Shown in pieces: positions 52,401 through 56,199 of a DNA stretch of 64,000 nt. A program made the position numbers and the translations under genes. The stretch comes from Bubalus kerabau. Taxonomy: Eukaryota > Chordata > Mammalia > Artiodactyla > Bovidae. Location: contig NC_073646.1 in NCBI RefSeq assembly GCF_029407905.1, positions 18,122,001 to 18,186,000 of the forward strand, given 5' to 3'. The notes beneath the pieces are model-generated. The model saw only the letters and a program-made list of their open reading frames with translations. It ran no database searches and was not told the origin of the DNA. Each line of letters starts with the position of its first letter. Within the stretch, counting starts at the first letter, position 1.

Positions 52401-53966
52401 TTTATAACATTATATGACTTTAACTTTGGATTAAAAAACCTTATATTCTGTGACACCAGCTGGGGAGACAAATCAATGCAGTGTTGGGAATCGCCAGCTG
52501 TGTTTAATTTGAAATCTTGTTTGAATTCTCTCTCCCTCCCTCCTCCCCACGGGCAGTAACTCATCTCTGAGGGGTTCTGGTAGAAACTCAGGAGATGTCA
52601 CATCGCTAGGAACCAAGCGCTGTGTACTGTAAACAGTCTCTAAGATTCAGAGCTGTTTGTTTTCTCCAAGCCCTGAAGTCTCATGGGGTAATTGTTTAAG
52701 TTGGAGCTCTCATAAAGGGCATGTGAAAAACACAGAGCAAGGTGTCAGGAAATGGAGTTCTGTGTAGATACAAATGCCACGCTTGGCGTCGATGCCATTG
52801 TTTTCACAGCTTACGTTCCCCTCATCTCCAACCCCCAAATAACATTTGGGCTATGAGAGGTTGCTTCACAAATTGGACACGTTATTTACTTTTAATTAGA
52901 TAATGCTAAAGAGAAACTTGATAAATATAATAATTTAGATATTGGGTAACAAAGCCAAACTGAAAACACATGTCAGTCTACCTCTTGTTAAGATGAACTT
53001 TCTAGCCATTCACTGCACATTGAAAATGCATACATATGAAAGGACTCTTTCTAAATGTCCAAATAGTTTTGGTTTTTACATGACATATTTTATCTCTGAT
53101 AAACTATGGCAAGGTTTATCTAGTTACTTATCCAGACTTTTGAATCTGTCAAGACTTCAGGGTATCACTTTGCATTCTTCAAAGTAAAGATAGATTTTTG
53201 TTTTTGATTCTACGAGATGACTTTATCTGGGGTGTTTAGGGCCACGTTGTGTGGCTGTAATCTGTTTTGAGTCCTGAACGTGTCAATGGCCTTCTGGCGT
53301 AGGTGATGCTGGAGGGATTGAGCAATTTCCTGCAAACCCAAAATGTTCCTGGTGTTGCAGAGCACAGTTCCAGAGAAACATGTAACTCTTTGAAACTTGT
53401 CAAGTTTCCTTTTAGAAGGAAATTTAAGAGTGAGTATAAATAATAGATGCTAGTGTAGGAAGCCCTGGAGAACCTATGGGGTCATTTCATAGAAAAGAAC
53501 ATTTAAGAATCAAGACCATTCTGAAATAAACCAGAGGAGGCCATACTGAAAAGATGGAGTCACCTGCAAGGATGATGGCTGACTTTCCTGGTGACTACAT
53601 ACTGATCCTAGTTCAGACCCTCTGGATAAGATTCCTGAGTTGTGGCTTTTCTGGAGGCAGGTGATGGTGCCATTCCTTAAGAGGCTCTGTTAGGAGCAGA
53701 GTCGACTCCCTTTGTCAAAAGCACAGTGGTATTTCTTGTAATTATACCTCCAGAGATTAGCACCAGGCCTGGCCCATGGTAAAAACCTGCACTTGTCTGT
53801 AGAAATCCTTTCATTTCCAGGCTTGGAGTGTTTCAACCCGGTCAGACATGACAGAGTGACTTTTCCCTTCTCTTTTTCTAGTGCTCAAAGCTTCTTTCGG
53901 ACACAAGTGTTATTCAGTTCTACCCAAGCAAATTTGTCCTTATCACTGATATACTCGATACATTTG
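16430..53966 (+). CDS. VPS35L: VPS35L (VPS35 endosomal protein sorting factor-like, C16orf62), 5' part, spliced CDS
   Basis: Eight segments join in frame: 16430-16446, 28299-28398, 34402-34569, 38377-38499, 41185-41209, 44203-44279, 48126-48254 and 53882-53966. All junctions are GT-AG. They encode residues 1-241 plus one base of a Gly codon. The human protein is about 960 residues, so roughly three quarters lies beyond the window. The start [17 protein letters not shown] sits in a strong Kozak context (A at -3, G at +4) inside a CpG-rich promoter. Residues 1-39 correspond to the N-terminal segment known to pack against the rest of Retriever. Residues 53-64 are a Ser/Thr run, followed by Asp-Pro-Leu at 67-69 and 77-79. 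Residues 155-213 begin the helical part. Known role: VPS35L, VPS26C and VPS29 form Retriever, which acts with the CCC complex and SNX17 to recycle integrins and other cargo from endosomes. Confidence 0.97.
16447..17207. other. Start of VPS35L intron 1, GC-rich
   Basis: GC-rich sequence continuing the CpG-rich region for the first few hundred bases. Several overlapping ORFs here are products of composition. No repeat recognised. Confidence 0.6.
17208..17299. repeat. Compound microsatellite (AAATA / TA / TG)
   Basis: AAATAA-type repeats pass into alternating TATA and TGTG runs, directly upstream of a Bov-A2 SINE. Confidence 0.9.
17300..17569 (+). mobile_element. Bov-A2 SINE (dimer), sense
   Basis: Two Bov-A units in tandem: GGAGAAGGCAATGGCACCCC and GGAGAAGGAAATGGCAACCC, ending CGTCTTAGCAGCA. 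Confidence 0.95.
17571..17632 (-). mobile_element. Short Bov-A fragment, antisense
   Basis: TTGTTGTTTAGTCACTAAGT and TCCATGGGATTTCCTAGGA; head-to-head against the Bov-A2 copy. Confidence 0.6.
17633..18030. other. Unrecognised intron 1 stretch
   Basis: No gene or named repeat; a short A-run lies near 17850. Confidence 0.5.
18031..19437 (-). mobile_element. BovB LINE, 5'-truncated, antisense, with long open RT frame
   Basis: An antisense BovB 3' end (TCAGTTCAGTTCACTCGCTC) and about 1.4 kb of reverse transcriptase. The minus strand stays open for about 350 codons (18057-19115) and carries the catalytic YADD (18804-18815). One frameshift near 19080-19115 breaks the frame upstream of the FIDYxKA block. 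The copy is cut at about 19437 and lacks the endonuclease domain. Confidence 0.93.
19563..19737 (+). mobile_element. Bov-tA SINE, sense
   Basis: Starts GGCTTCCCAGGTGGCTCAGT with tRNA-like A/B boxes, followed by a shortened Bov-A part. A (TA)n run follows at 19740-19755. Confidence 0.9.
19920..19995 (+). repeat. L2/MIR-type 3' fragment
   Basis: ATTTTCAGTGCTTGGCATGG then GATAGTAGGTGTTGAATGA and GGAATGAATGA is the common 3' end of L2/MIR copies. Confidence 0.5.
20035..20215 (-). repeat. MIR fragment, antisense, interrupted by L1
   Basis: TATTTATTGAGCTTTTATTT and CATTTTTCAGATGAAAAAAT with GGTTTGAAGCTCAAGCCTG follow the antisense MIR layout. Confidence 0.5.
20225..20885 (-). mobile_element. L1 LINE 3' end, antisense, with ORF2 C-terminal remnant
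   Basis: The minus strand at 20556-20885 reads an L1 ORF2 C terminus (AIPLLGIHPEETRTEKDTCT; MKYYSGI). The rest is 3'UTR. Short direct repeats CCTGTGATT flank it (20216-20224 and 20886-20894), consistent with a target-site duplication. Confidence 0.85.
21257..21585 (+). mobile_element. CHR-1-type SINE, sense, with poly(A) tail
   Basis: A tRNA-derived head (GAAGAATCCACCTGCCAGTG), a long body of GCAACTGCTGAGCCC-like units, then AAATAA and a poly(A) tail at 21572-21585. Confidence 0.8.
21690..21845. repeat. MER5A-like hAT-Charlie fragment
   Basis: TGTGCATTTCAATCACTTGG, a GATTCTGTAGGTC block and GCCCTTGCTGATGATCTGTG are MER5-like landmarks. Confidence 0.5.
21846..22539. other. Intron 1 stretch around a Bov-A monomer
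   Basis: Outside the Bov-A at 22066-22200 there is nothing recognised except T- and A-runs near 22315 and 22388. Confidence 0.5.
22066..22200 (+). mobile_element. Bov-A monomer, sense, with short CA-rich tail
   Basis: GGAAATGGCAACCCACTCCA through GAGTCACACACGACTAAGTG, then an alternating GCGC/CACACA tail. Confidence 0.85.
22540..22617 (+). repeat. MIR SINE fragment
   Basis: CTTCTCCATCTGAGAAATGG and ATAGTGCCTACCTCATAAAG are the 3' core of MIR. Confidence 0.65.
22620..22855 (-). mobile_element. BovB 3'-end fragment, antisense
   Basis: TTCAGTTCAGTCGCTCAGTC to GGTGGCCAAAGTATT; a short 5'-truncated copy. Confidence 0.9.
22880..23143. repeat. Possible LTR-like repeat, left part
   Basis: AT-rich segment with GGGAGAAAAGAGACAAGTTT that appears to continue after the BovB at 24905-24990. 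The family was not identified. Confidence 0.3.
23144..24904 (-). mobile_element. BovB LINE, 5'-truncated, antisense, flanked by 12-bp target-site duplication
   Basis: Covers the BovB 3' tail, reverse transcriptase and part of the linker. Perfect AAGTTAGGCTTT lies on both sides (23132-23143 and 24905-24916). The catalytic YADD position reads CADD (23916-23927). Several frameshifts break the frame. A small inverted repeat (AATCTTTCCT against AAGAAAGATTA) marks the 5' junction near 24,860-24,895. Confidence 0.93.
24993..25160 (+). mobile_element. BovB 3'-end fragment, sense
   Basis: GAGAAGGGGACGACAGAGGA through GGTGTGCTGCGATTCATGG to ACACGACTGAGCAACTGAAC, ending in the GAACTGAACCGAACTGG tail. 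Confidence 0.88.
25161..26302. other. Intron 1 stretch, unrecognised
   Basis: The first ~180 bases may be LTR-like; the rest is AT-rich sequence in which I see no gene or named repeat. Confidence 0.45.
26303..26395 (-). mobile_element. BovB 3'-end fragment, antisense (left arm of an inverted BovB structure)
   Basis: TTGTTGTTCAGAAGCTCAGC, then ACTCTTTGTGACCCCATGG and TCCATCACCAACTTATGG. It joins directly to sense BovB RT sequence at about 26396. Confidence 0.88.
26396..26795 (+). mobile_element. BovB internally deleted copy, sense (right arm)
   Basis: RT C-terminal sequence (26492-26738 still open) jumps from the VVMYG codons straight to the BovB 3' terminus (TGCAGTCCATGGGGTCACAA), skipping several hundred bases present in other copies. 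Confidence 0.88.
26807..27068 (-). mobile_element. Bov-A2 SINE (dimer), antisense
   Basis: Two antisense Bov-A units linked by GCATGAAAGTGAAAAGTGAA; ends GGGGTGCCATTGCCTTCTC. Confidence 0.93.
27160..27790 (-). repeat. Ancient L1/HAL1-like fragment, antisense
   Basis: A T-rich stretch with TCTTCTGGATCTTATTTTA and GCACAAATGTTTCTTGAATC has the look of old antisense LINE sequence. Diverged; family not certain. Confidence 0.4.
27791..28298. other. End of VPS35L intron 1
   Basis: No repeat or gene named; ends in a weak pyrimidine tract and the exon 2 acceptor. Confidence 0.5.
28299..28398 (+). CDS. VPS35L: VPS35L coding exon 2
   Basis: The acceptor TTTACCAG ends at 28298 and the donor GTAAGT starts at 28399. 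One base completes Trp6, then the exon encodes [20 protein letters not shown] and ends at Thr39. It lies about 11.85 kb downstream of exon 1. Confidence 0.96.
28751..29094 (-). mobile_element. CHR-1-type SINE, antisense, full-length-looking
   Basis: Body units such as CAGAAGTTGCAGCACATGGG, then the antisense tRNA head GAGCAGGGATTGAACCCACG and CTGTACTACCAGGGCAG. It lies in older antisense LINE-like sequence (TTATTATTATGAATAATGCT just after it). Confidence 0.85.
29160..29889. other. Intron 2 stretch, unrecognised
   Basis: Purine-rich intronic sequence; no gene or named repeat. Confidence 0.45.
29890..30030. repeat. hAT-type DNA transposon remnant
   Basis: GTAAATAAAGTTTTATTGGA, then ACACAGCCATAGTCATTCAT and GGCCCACAAAGCCTAAAGTA. 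A related copy lies at 42275-42510. Confidence 0.6.
30031..30823. other. Intron 2 stretch, unrecognised
   Basis: No gene seen. The sequence is moderately complex and could hold an old retroviral-type repeat that I cannot name. Confidence 0.4.
30824..31029 (+). mobile_element. Bov-tA SINE, sense
   Basis: AGACTTCCCAAGTGACGCTA, GGTAAAGAACCTGCCTGCCA, then a Bov-A part ending GAAGTGACTTAGCACAAACA. Confidence 0.9.
31030..32474. other. Intron 2 stretch, unrecognised
   Basis: GC-richer than neighbouring introns, with several short chance ORFs. I cannot assign a gene or repeat family; an old LTR is possible. Confidence 0.4.
32475..32632 (-). mobile_element. CHR-type SINE, antisense
   Basis: TTTAGTTGCAGCATGTGGAA, TGACCAGGGATCGAACCCCA and CACTGGACCACCCGGGAAG. 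Confidence 0.85.
32633..33739. other. Intron 2 stretch, unrecognised
   Basis: A short CA-rich microsatellite at 32681-32705. Beyond that no named repeat or gene. Confidence 0.4.
33740..34230. repeat. Old LTR-like interspersed repeat, copy 2
   Basis: GATAATTTTCTAGAACAACT, CACAGAGCTGAGATAAGTGC and a downstream GATTGGCTGATTCC block align by eye with the copies near 3.1 kb and 38.7 kb. Confidence 0.45.
34402..34569 (+). CDS. VPS35L: VPS35L coding exon 3 (Ser-rich linker with two DPL motifs)
   Basis: This exon has 56 whole codons (residues 40-95), an acceptor TCCACAG and a donor GTAATG. It encodes a basic stretch (KTKKVSRKG), a Ser/Thr run at 53-64, then VVDPLSSVLDGTDPLSMF. Pro-Leu motifs of this kind dock in the hydrophobic pocket of VPS29 in retromer partners. 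A DPL motif is reported to do so in Retriever; which of the two is used here cannot be seen. The base composition is more GC-rich than the flanking introns. Confidence 0.96.
34570..34999. other. Intron 3 start, AT-rich
   Basis: T-rich, possibly diverged LINE; nothing assigned. Confidence 0.4.
35000..35180 (-). repeat. MIR-like fragment, antisense
   Basis: AGCCTCATTTAAAGAGGACC, then AGCTAGAATTCAAGTCCTGG follow the antisense MIR order. Confidence 0.45.
35230..35880 (-). repeat. Ancient L1/HAL1-like sequence, antisense, split by a CHR SINE
   Basis: CCAGATTGTTTTCCAGAAAG, CACTTTCATTAGCAAAGCAG and GCATCTGTTGATAGGTTTGT are typical of antisense LINE 3' sequence; the same run resumes after the SINE. 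Confidence 0.5.
35651..35754 (-). mobile_element. CHR-type SINE, antisense, with 8-bp flanking repeats
   Basis: TGACCAGGGATCGAATCTG and TTAACCCCTGGACCACCTGC; TAAATCTT flanks it (35643-35650 and 35755-35762). Confidence 0.8.
35913..37795 (-). mobile_element. BovB LINE, long 5'-truncated copy, antisense
   Basis: An antisense 3' tail at 35913 (TCAGTTCAGTTTAGTTGCTC), then the reverse transcriptase and linker to about 37795. The catalytic YADD site reads HVDN (36681-36692). Open minus-strand pieces remain at 36789-37115 and 37042-37245 but the frame is broken repeatedly. Confidence 0.92.
37817..38017 (+). mobile_element. Bov-tA SINE, sense, with perfect 14-bp target-site duplication
   Basis: TCCTCCTTGTAAGG occurs immediately before (37803-37816) and after (38018-38031) the SINE, which has intact tRNA-like head and Bov-A parts. 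Confidence 0.95.
38078..38330 (-). repeat. L1 3'-end fragment, antisense, close to exon 4
   Basis: A poly-T run, then TTGTTGAGGTATAATTGACA and GATGGTTTGATACACATATA, a common L1 3' end in antisense. It ends about 45 bp before the exon 4 acceptor. Confidence 0.7.
38377..38499 (+). CDS. VPS35L: VPS35L coding exon 4
   Basis: This exon has 41 whole codons (residues 96-136), an acceptor TCCTTAG and a donor GTAAGT. It encodes a highly basic SSRKKRDRDD segment, then SDFEPWASKRGEILARYTTT. Confidence 0.96.
38819..39041 (+). mobile_element. Bov-tA SINE, sense, with internal 40-bp duplication
   Basis: A Bov-tA copy whose 3' part contains a perfect 40-base tandem duplication (38946-38985 and 38986-39025), each with GGCTAAAGTCCCTGGAGTTG. 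Confidence 0.9.
39042..39254 (+). mobile_element. Second Bov-tA SINE in direct tandem, sense
   Basis: GGGCTTCCCTGAAGGCTCAG begins a new copy directly after the previous one; ends CACAACGACTAAGCATATAG. Confidence 0.9.
39851..40746. other. Intron 4 stretch, mostly unrecognised
   Basis: A short tandem repeat of TTTGCCTAGTTTCTTTTT lies at about 39910-39950. Otherwise no gene or named repeat. Confidence 0.5.
40747..40936 (+). repeat. MER20-like hAT-Charlie element
   Basis: CTGTGATTCTTAACCAGG at one end and an AGGTTATGAAACCTTG end, with GGCAATGTCTGGAGACATTT inside. Confidence 0.75.
40937..41659. other. Sequence around VPS35L exon 5
   Basis: Apart from the 25-nt exon, no repeat or RNA gene seen. 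Confidence 0.5.
41185..41209 (+). CDS. VPS35L: VPS35L coding exon 5 (25-nt microexon)
   Basis: Only 25 nt: NLFMGSEK plus one base of Gly. It is preceded by a strong polypyrimidine tract and GCAG acceptor and followed by donor GTGAGT. It is needed to keep frame between exons 4 and 6, because skipping it shifts the frame by one base. Confidence 0.92.
41660..41885. repeat. MER5-like fragment containing an AT microsatellite
   Basis: CCAGAGCATCTCATACTAGG and GGTGATTCTGAAGCCATTGA flank an expanded TATATA/AAATAT tract at about 41705-41775. Confidence 0.5.
42275..42510. repeat. hAT-type DNA transposon remnant
   Basis: AGTGGCAAACTGTATCCTCA, TTTTATTGGAACAAAGCCAT, GTATGGCTCACAAAACCTAA; same family as 29890-30030. 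Confidence 0.65.
42512..42655. repeat. MER5A-like fragment
   Basis: TTCTTCAAGTGTGGTCAGTG, ATGCAGAGTCACAGGCCCTG, CATTCTTAAGTGATGATTGT. Confidence 0.55.
42942..43278 (-). mobile_element. BovB 3'-end fragment, antisense
   Basis: TTGTTATTGTTCAGTCACTA to GCTGTCCAAGGGACTCTTAA, with small internal deletions. Confidence 0.88.
43279..44877. other. Introns around VPS35L exon 6, repeat-poor
   Basis: Apart from exon 44203-44279 no named repeat. The stretch 44,280-44,700 is complex, repeat-free and GC-balanced. Confidence 0.5.
44203..44279 (+). CDS. VPS35L: VPS35L coding exon 6
   Basis: The acceptor CTGTCTAG ends at 44202 and the donor GTGAGC starts at 44280. It completes the split Gly and encodes KAGTATSAMSEKVRTRLEEL followed by an acidic DDFEE. 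Confidence 0.95.
44878..45118 (+). repeat. MIR SINE, near full length
   Basis: CTCTGGAGCCAGACCTTGGG, GTGCCTCAGTTTACTAATCT and AGACCAGCACCTAGCACATT in the right order and spacing. Confidence 0.8.
45150..45235 (+). repeat. Second MIR fragment
   Basis: TTTCCTCATCTGTAAAATAG and GATAATACAG are MIR core. Confidence 0.6.
45279..45495 (+). mobile_element. Bov-tA SINE, sense, with perfect 13-bp target-site duplication
   Basis: TCCATGTAATAGC lies at 45266-45278 and 45496-45508. Starts TGCTTCCCTGGTGGCTCAGA and ends in a CACTTTTTC tail. Confidence 0.95.
45509..46380. other. Intron 6 stretch with probable old DNA-transposon-like repeat
   Basis: CTCAGTGGCTTAATATAACA and AAGGTTTATTTCTTCTCAC at about 46050-46100 resemble an old interspersed repeat of uncertain family. 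No gene seen. Confidence 0.4.
46381..47100 (+). mobile_element. L1 LINE 3' end, sense, with poly(A) tail
   Basis: ORF2 C-terminal remnant (AGATGAATGGATAAAGAAAA region, ACTACTCAGCCATAAAAAGA), the 3'UTR and a poly(A) tail at about 47088-47100. An internal near-repeat around AGAAATGAACTC (46988) and AGAAATGAGCTC (47048) is seen. Confidence 0.85.
47340..47812 (+). repeat. L2 LINE 3' fragment
   Basis: CTTGCTCCAGGAAACCATTC, TTGACCACCAGTCTAGACTA and a GTGTTGAATAAAGG end follow the L2 3' layout. Confidence 0.65.
47815..47965 (-). repeat. MIR SINE, antisense
   Basis: CAGAGGAGACTCAGAGAGGA, GAGTCATATGGCTAGAATGT, GGCTCAGGTCTGACTTACAT. Confidence 0.65.
48126..48254 (+). CDS. VPS35L: VPS35L coding exon 7
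   Basis: This exon has 43 whole codons (residues 171-213), an acceptor CCCACAG and a donor GTCAGG. It encodes the start of the helical repeat region, including [20 protein letters not shown] and a Lys-rich helix. Confidence 0.96.
48255..49540. other. Intron 7, first part, unrecognised
   Basis: A T-run lies directly after exon 7; otherwise complex sequence without a named repeat or gene. Confidence 0.5.
49541..51120 (-). repeat. Old L1 3' region, antisense
   Basis: CAACTTTATTGAGATAATTT, GTCTTTTTGATTATAGCCAT, TCTTTATCAAATACATGATG and TGCTGACCCTATAGATCAG appear in the antisense L1 order. A small tandem duplication of CCTGCAGGGTAGTATT lies near 49,850. Confidence 0.75.
51121..51660 (-). repeat. 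Second ancient LINE fragment, antisense
   Basis: TTTGCAATTCCCTGATTATA and TGAGCATCTCTTCAAACATT mark another old antisense L1/HAL1-like segment, out of order with the first, so it is probably a separate copy. Confidence 0.55.
51975..52132. repeat. MER5A-like element
   Basis: ATGGTTCTCAACCTTGGCTG at one end and AAGAACCCCTGG at the other, with TTAGAATCACTTGGGAGCTT inside. Confidence 0.65.
52190..52350. repeat. Diverged MER5-like fragment
   Basis: GATGCTGATTCCCTGGTGCC and GACCAGTAGGTTTGGAGAGG are weakly MER5-like. Confidence 0.35.
52351..53881. other. End of VPS35L intron 7, repeat-poor
   Basis: About 1.5 kb without a named repeat and with no coding potential that holds up. CAGCTG E-boxes occur near 52460 and 52496. 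It could contain regulatory sequence but nothing proves it. Confidence 0.45.
53882..53966 (+). CDS. VPS35L: VPS35L coding exon 8
   Basis: The acceptor TTTTTCTAG and donor GTAAGT flank 28 codons plus one base (residues 214-241). They encode CSKLLSDTSVIQFYPSKFVL and end in ILDTF. The next exon should begin by completing Gly; no such exon was found up to 64,000. Confidence 0.95.
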
Positions 53967-54134
53967 GTAAGTACTAGTTTTATTCATCTTAAATCTAAGA
54001 AGTAGTTTGTTTTGCCAGAAGTTGGATGGTCGAGTTGCTTTAAAATACGTTCTGTTGTGGTTTCATTTTTGAGGTAAGTCACAAAGGAAATCAAAACCCT
54101 CACCCTTAACCTTGCTCACCTGCTCATTAATAAG

Positions 54135-54360
54135 AGTGCTGTTTTTGAAAGAATTTTATTTTTTTAACTTAATTTTTATTGGTGTATAGCTGCTTCATAA
54201 CGTTGTGCTTGTTTCTGCTGTGTGGCAAAGCAAATCAGCTACACATATACATGTATCCACTCTTCCCCAGATTGCCTTCCTATTTAAGTCACCACAGAGC
54301 AGTGAGTAGAGGCCCTGTGCTACATGGTAGGTTCTCTTTAGCTGTCTGTTTTATATATAG
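54135..54360 (-). repeat. L1 3'-end fragment, antisense
   Basis: TTTTTATTGGTGTATAGCTG, GTTTCTGCTGTGTGGCAAAG, ending in a GTGTGT run. Confidence 0.7.
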
Positions 54361-54390
54361 GTGTGTGTGTGTGCATGTGCACATGTGCGT

Positions 54391-54525
54391 GCTCATGCTC
54401 TCATTTGCTCAATTGTGTCTGACTCCTTGTGACCCCGTGGACGGACTGTAGCTCGCCTGGCTTCTCTGCTCAGGTCATTTCCCAGGCAAGAATACTGGAG
54501 TGGGTTGCCATTTCCTCCTCCAGAA
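54391..54525 (-). mobile_element. Bov-A monomer, antisense
   Basis: TTTGCTCAATTGTGTCTGAC to GGTTGCCATTTCCTCCTCCA. Confidence 0.85.
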
Positions 54526-55389
54526 AGAATTTTACATTACTTGTTTCCCACCTTCTGATAGGCTAGTAAGGTAAGTGAGCGAAGTGAGGCGGGCTGGGGA
54601 GCACACGTCCTATCCAGGCCTTGATCCGTTGCCAGCCAGCTCATGGCATCTGGAACCCACTTTGTTCAGAACTCAGCCCGGCATCTCTTCCCAGCCCTTC
54701 CCCACCCATGCTGGGTTTCTGTCCTAGGGAATGGCGGTACCATGCACCCTGTTGCCCACTCTGGAAATCTGAGCATCTTCTCACCATGCCCCACATACAG
54801 TCCATCACCAGGTTCTTCTCTTCAGCCTCCTCAGTTTCTCCCCAGTACTCCATTTTTCTGTCTTCTCTGTTGAAACCTTAGTCTAAGCCTCCAGTCTCTG
54901 TCCCATGGATGATGGCTGCAGCTCCTATGAGGTCTTCCTGCATCATTGTGGCTGCCCCTTGTCACATGCTCAACCCCTCAAGCCAAATGATCTTTGGGAG
55001 CCCGGCAGAGAGACCTAGATGGAAGAGATTAATTAACCAGGAGTCCCTTGGAGAAACAGGAAGTCTCCATGCTGCTTGTGATGGTCAATGGCCAAGACAT
55101 CATGCCATTAGCAGTTTGCCCAGACCATGCAGCCTGTGGGCTGTACGTGACGTTCAGCAGTGAGGAGCCCTGCAAGAACTAGGAGACAGTCTCCTTCTGA
55201 GAACTGAATGCAGAGGGTGTTGGCACATAACGTTAGCTGCCTTGCCAGTGGGCTTGCAACCTGGCAAGTCTAGCCTGTAACCCATTGAAAGGTCAAGTGT
55301 GTTAGGAAACAAAATGTCATTCAGAGTGGCCATATATTTCTGCATAGGAGACCGAGGACCTGAGCGTATTAACTGGAACAAGTGATAGA
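54526..55389. other. Intron 8 stretch, unrecognised
   Basis: Moderately GC-rich with overlapping chance ORFs; no gene or named repeat. Confidence 0.45.
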
Positions 55390-55860
55390 GAAACTAACTC
55401 ATACCAGTCTTGGAGAAGGGAGGGTATTTATTGGCTTATGTTGAAATGTCCAGGGGTCATTTCTGGCTTCAGGTACAGCTGGATTCAAGAACTCAACCAG
55501 TATCTTCAGAACTGTGTCTTTTTCTAGTACTTTTTCTTGGGTTGACTTCATTCTCAAGCTCCACAAGGTGTCCCCAGCTTCTATCAGCTTTGCTGCTAGT
55601 AGTCCCAGGAGAAGGAAGGGAATTCTAGCCACACTTTCCAGCAGAAGTCTTGGAATTCATCTCATTGATTTGGCTTGGATCACTCGTCAGTCCCTGAGCC
55701 AGTTATGGGCTCTGGAGGAGGGAATATGCAGATAATCCAGAGCTGGGATACCCCAAAGAAGAAAGGTTGATGCTCTTTCCAGGAGAAAAGGGAATGGGAG
55801 CCAACTGAGCCAGAAAGAGACATCTAGGATCTCTGGGTTCAGATGATCCAGGGAGGTAGT
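55390..55860. repeat. Old DNA-transposon-like repeat, family uncertain
   Basis: GGTATTTATTGGCTTATGTT, CTGGCTTCAGGTACAGCTGG, TCTCATTGATTTGGCTTGGA resemble a widespread mammalian repeat I cannot name. Confidence 0.4.
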
Positions 55861-55864
55861 GTCG

Positions 55865-55984
55865 GGCGCTCTGCTGGGCGCTGAGGATGTCAGCAAATAG
55901 GAAACAAAAATCCAGGCCTTTGTGAGCTGTGCCACAAAGAGGAGATTCACAGAATACATAAGTAAACCTGATTGTATATTACAT
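55865..55984. repeat. Ancient interspersed repeat, left half (split by BovB)
   Basis: CTGCTGGGCGCTGAGGATGT and AACAAAAATCCAGGCCTTTG match the left part of a common ancient repeat whose right part resumes at 59,895. Confidence 0.5.
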
Positions 55985-56199
55985 GAGGACTGGTGCCTTG
56001 AGAACCCCATGAACAGTATGAAAAGGCAAAATGATAGGATATTGAAAGAGAAACTCCCCAGGTCAGTAGGTGCTCACCATGCTACTGGAGAACAGTGGAG
56101 AAATAACTCCAGAAAGAATGAAGGGATGGAGCCAAAGCAAAAAGAATACCCAGCTGTGGATGTGACTGGTGATAGAAGCAAGGTCCGATGCTGTAAAGA

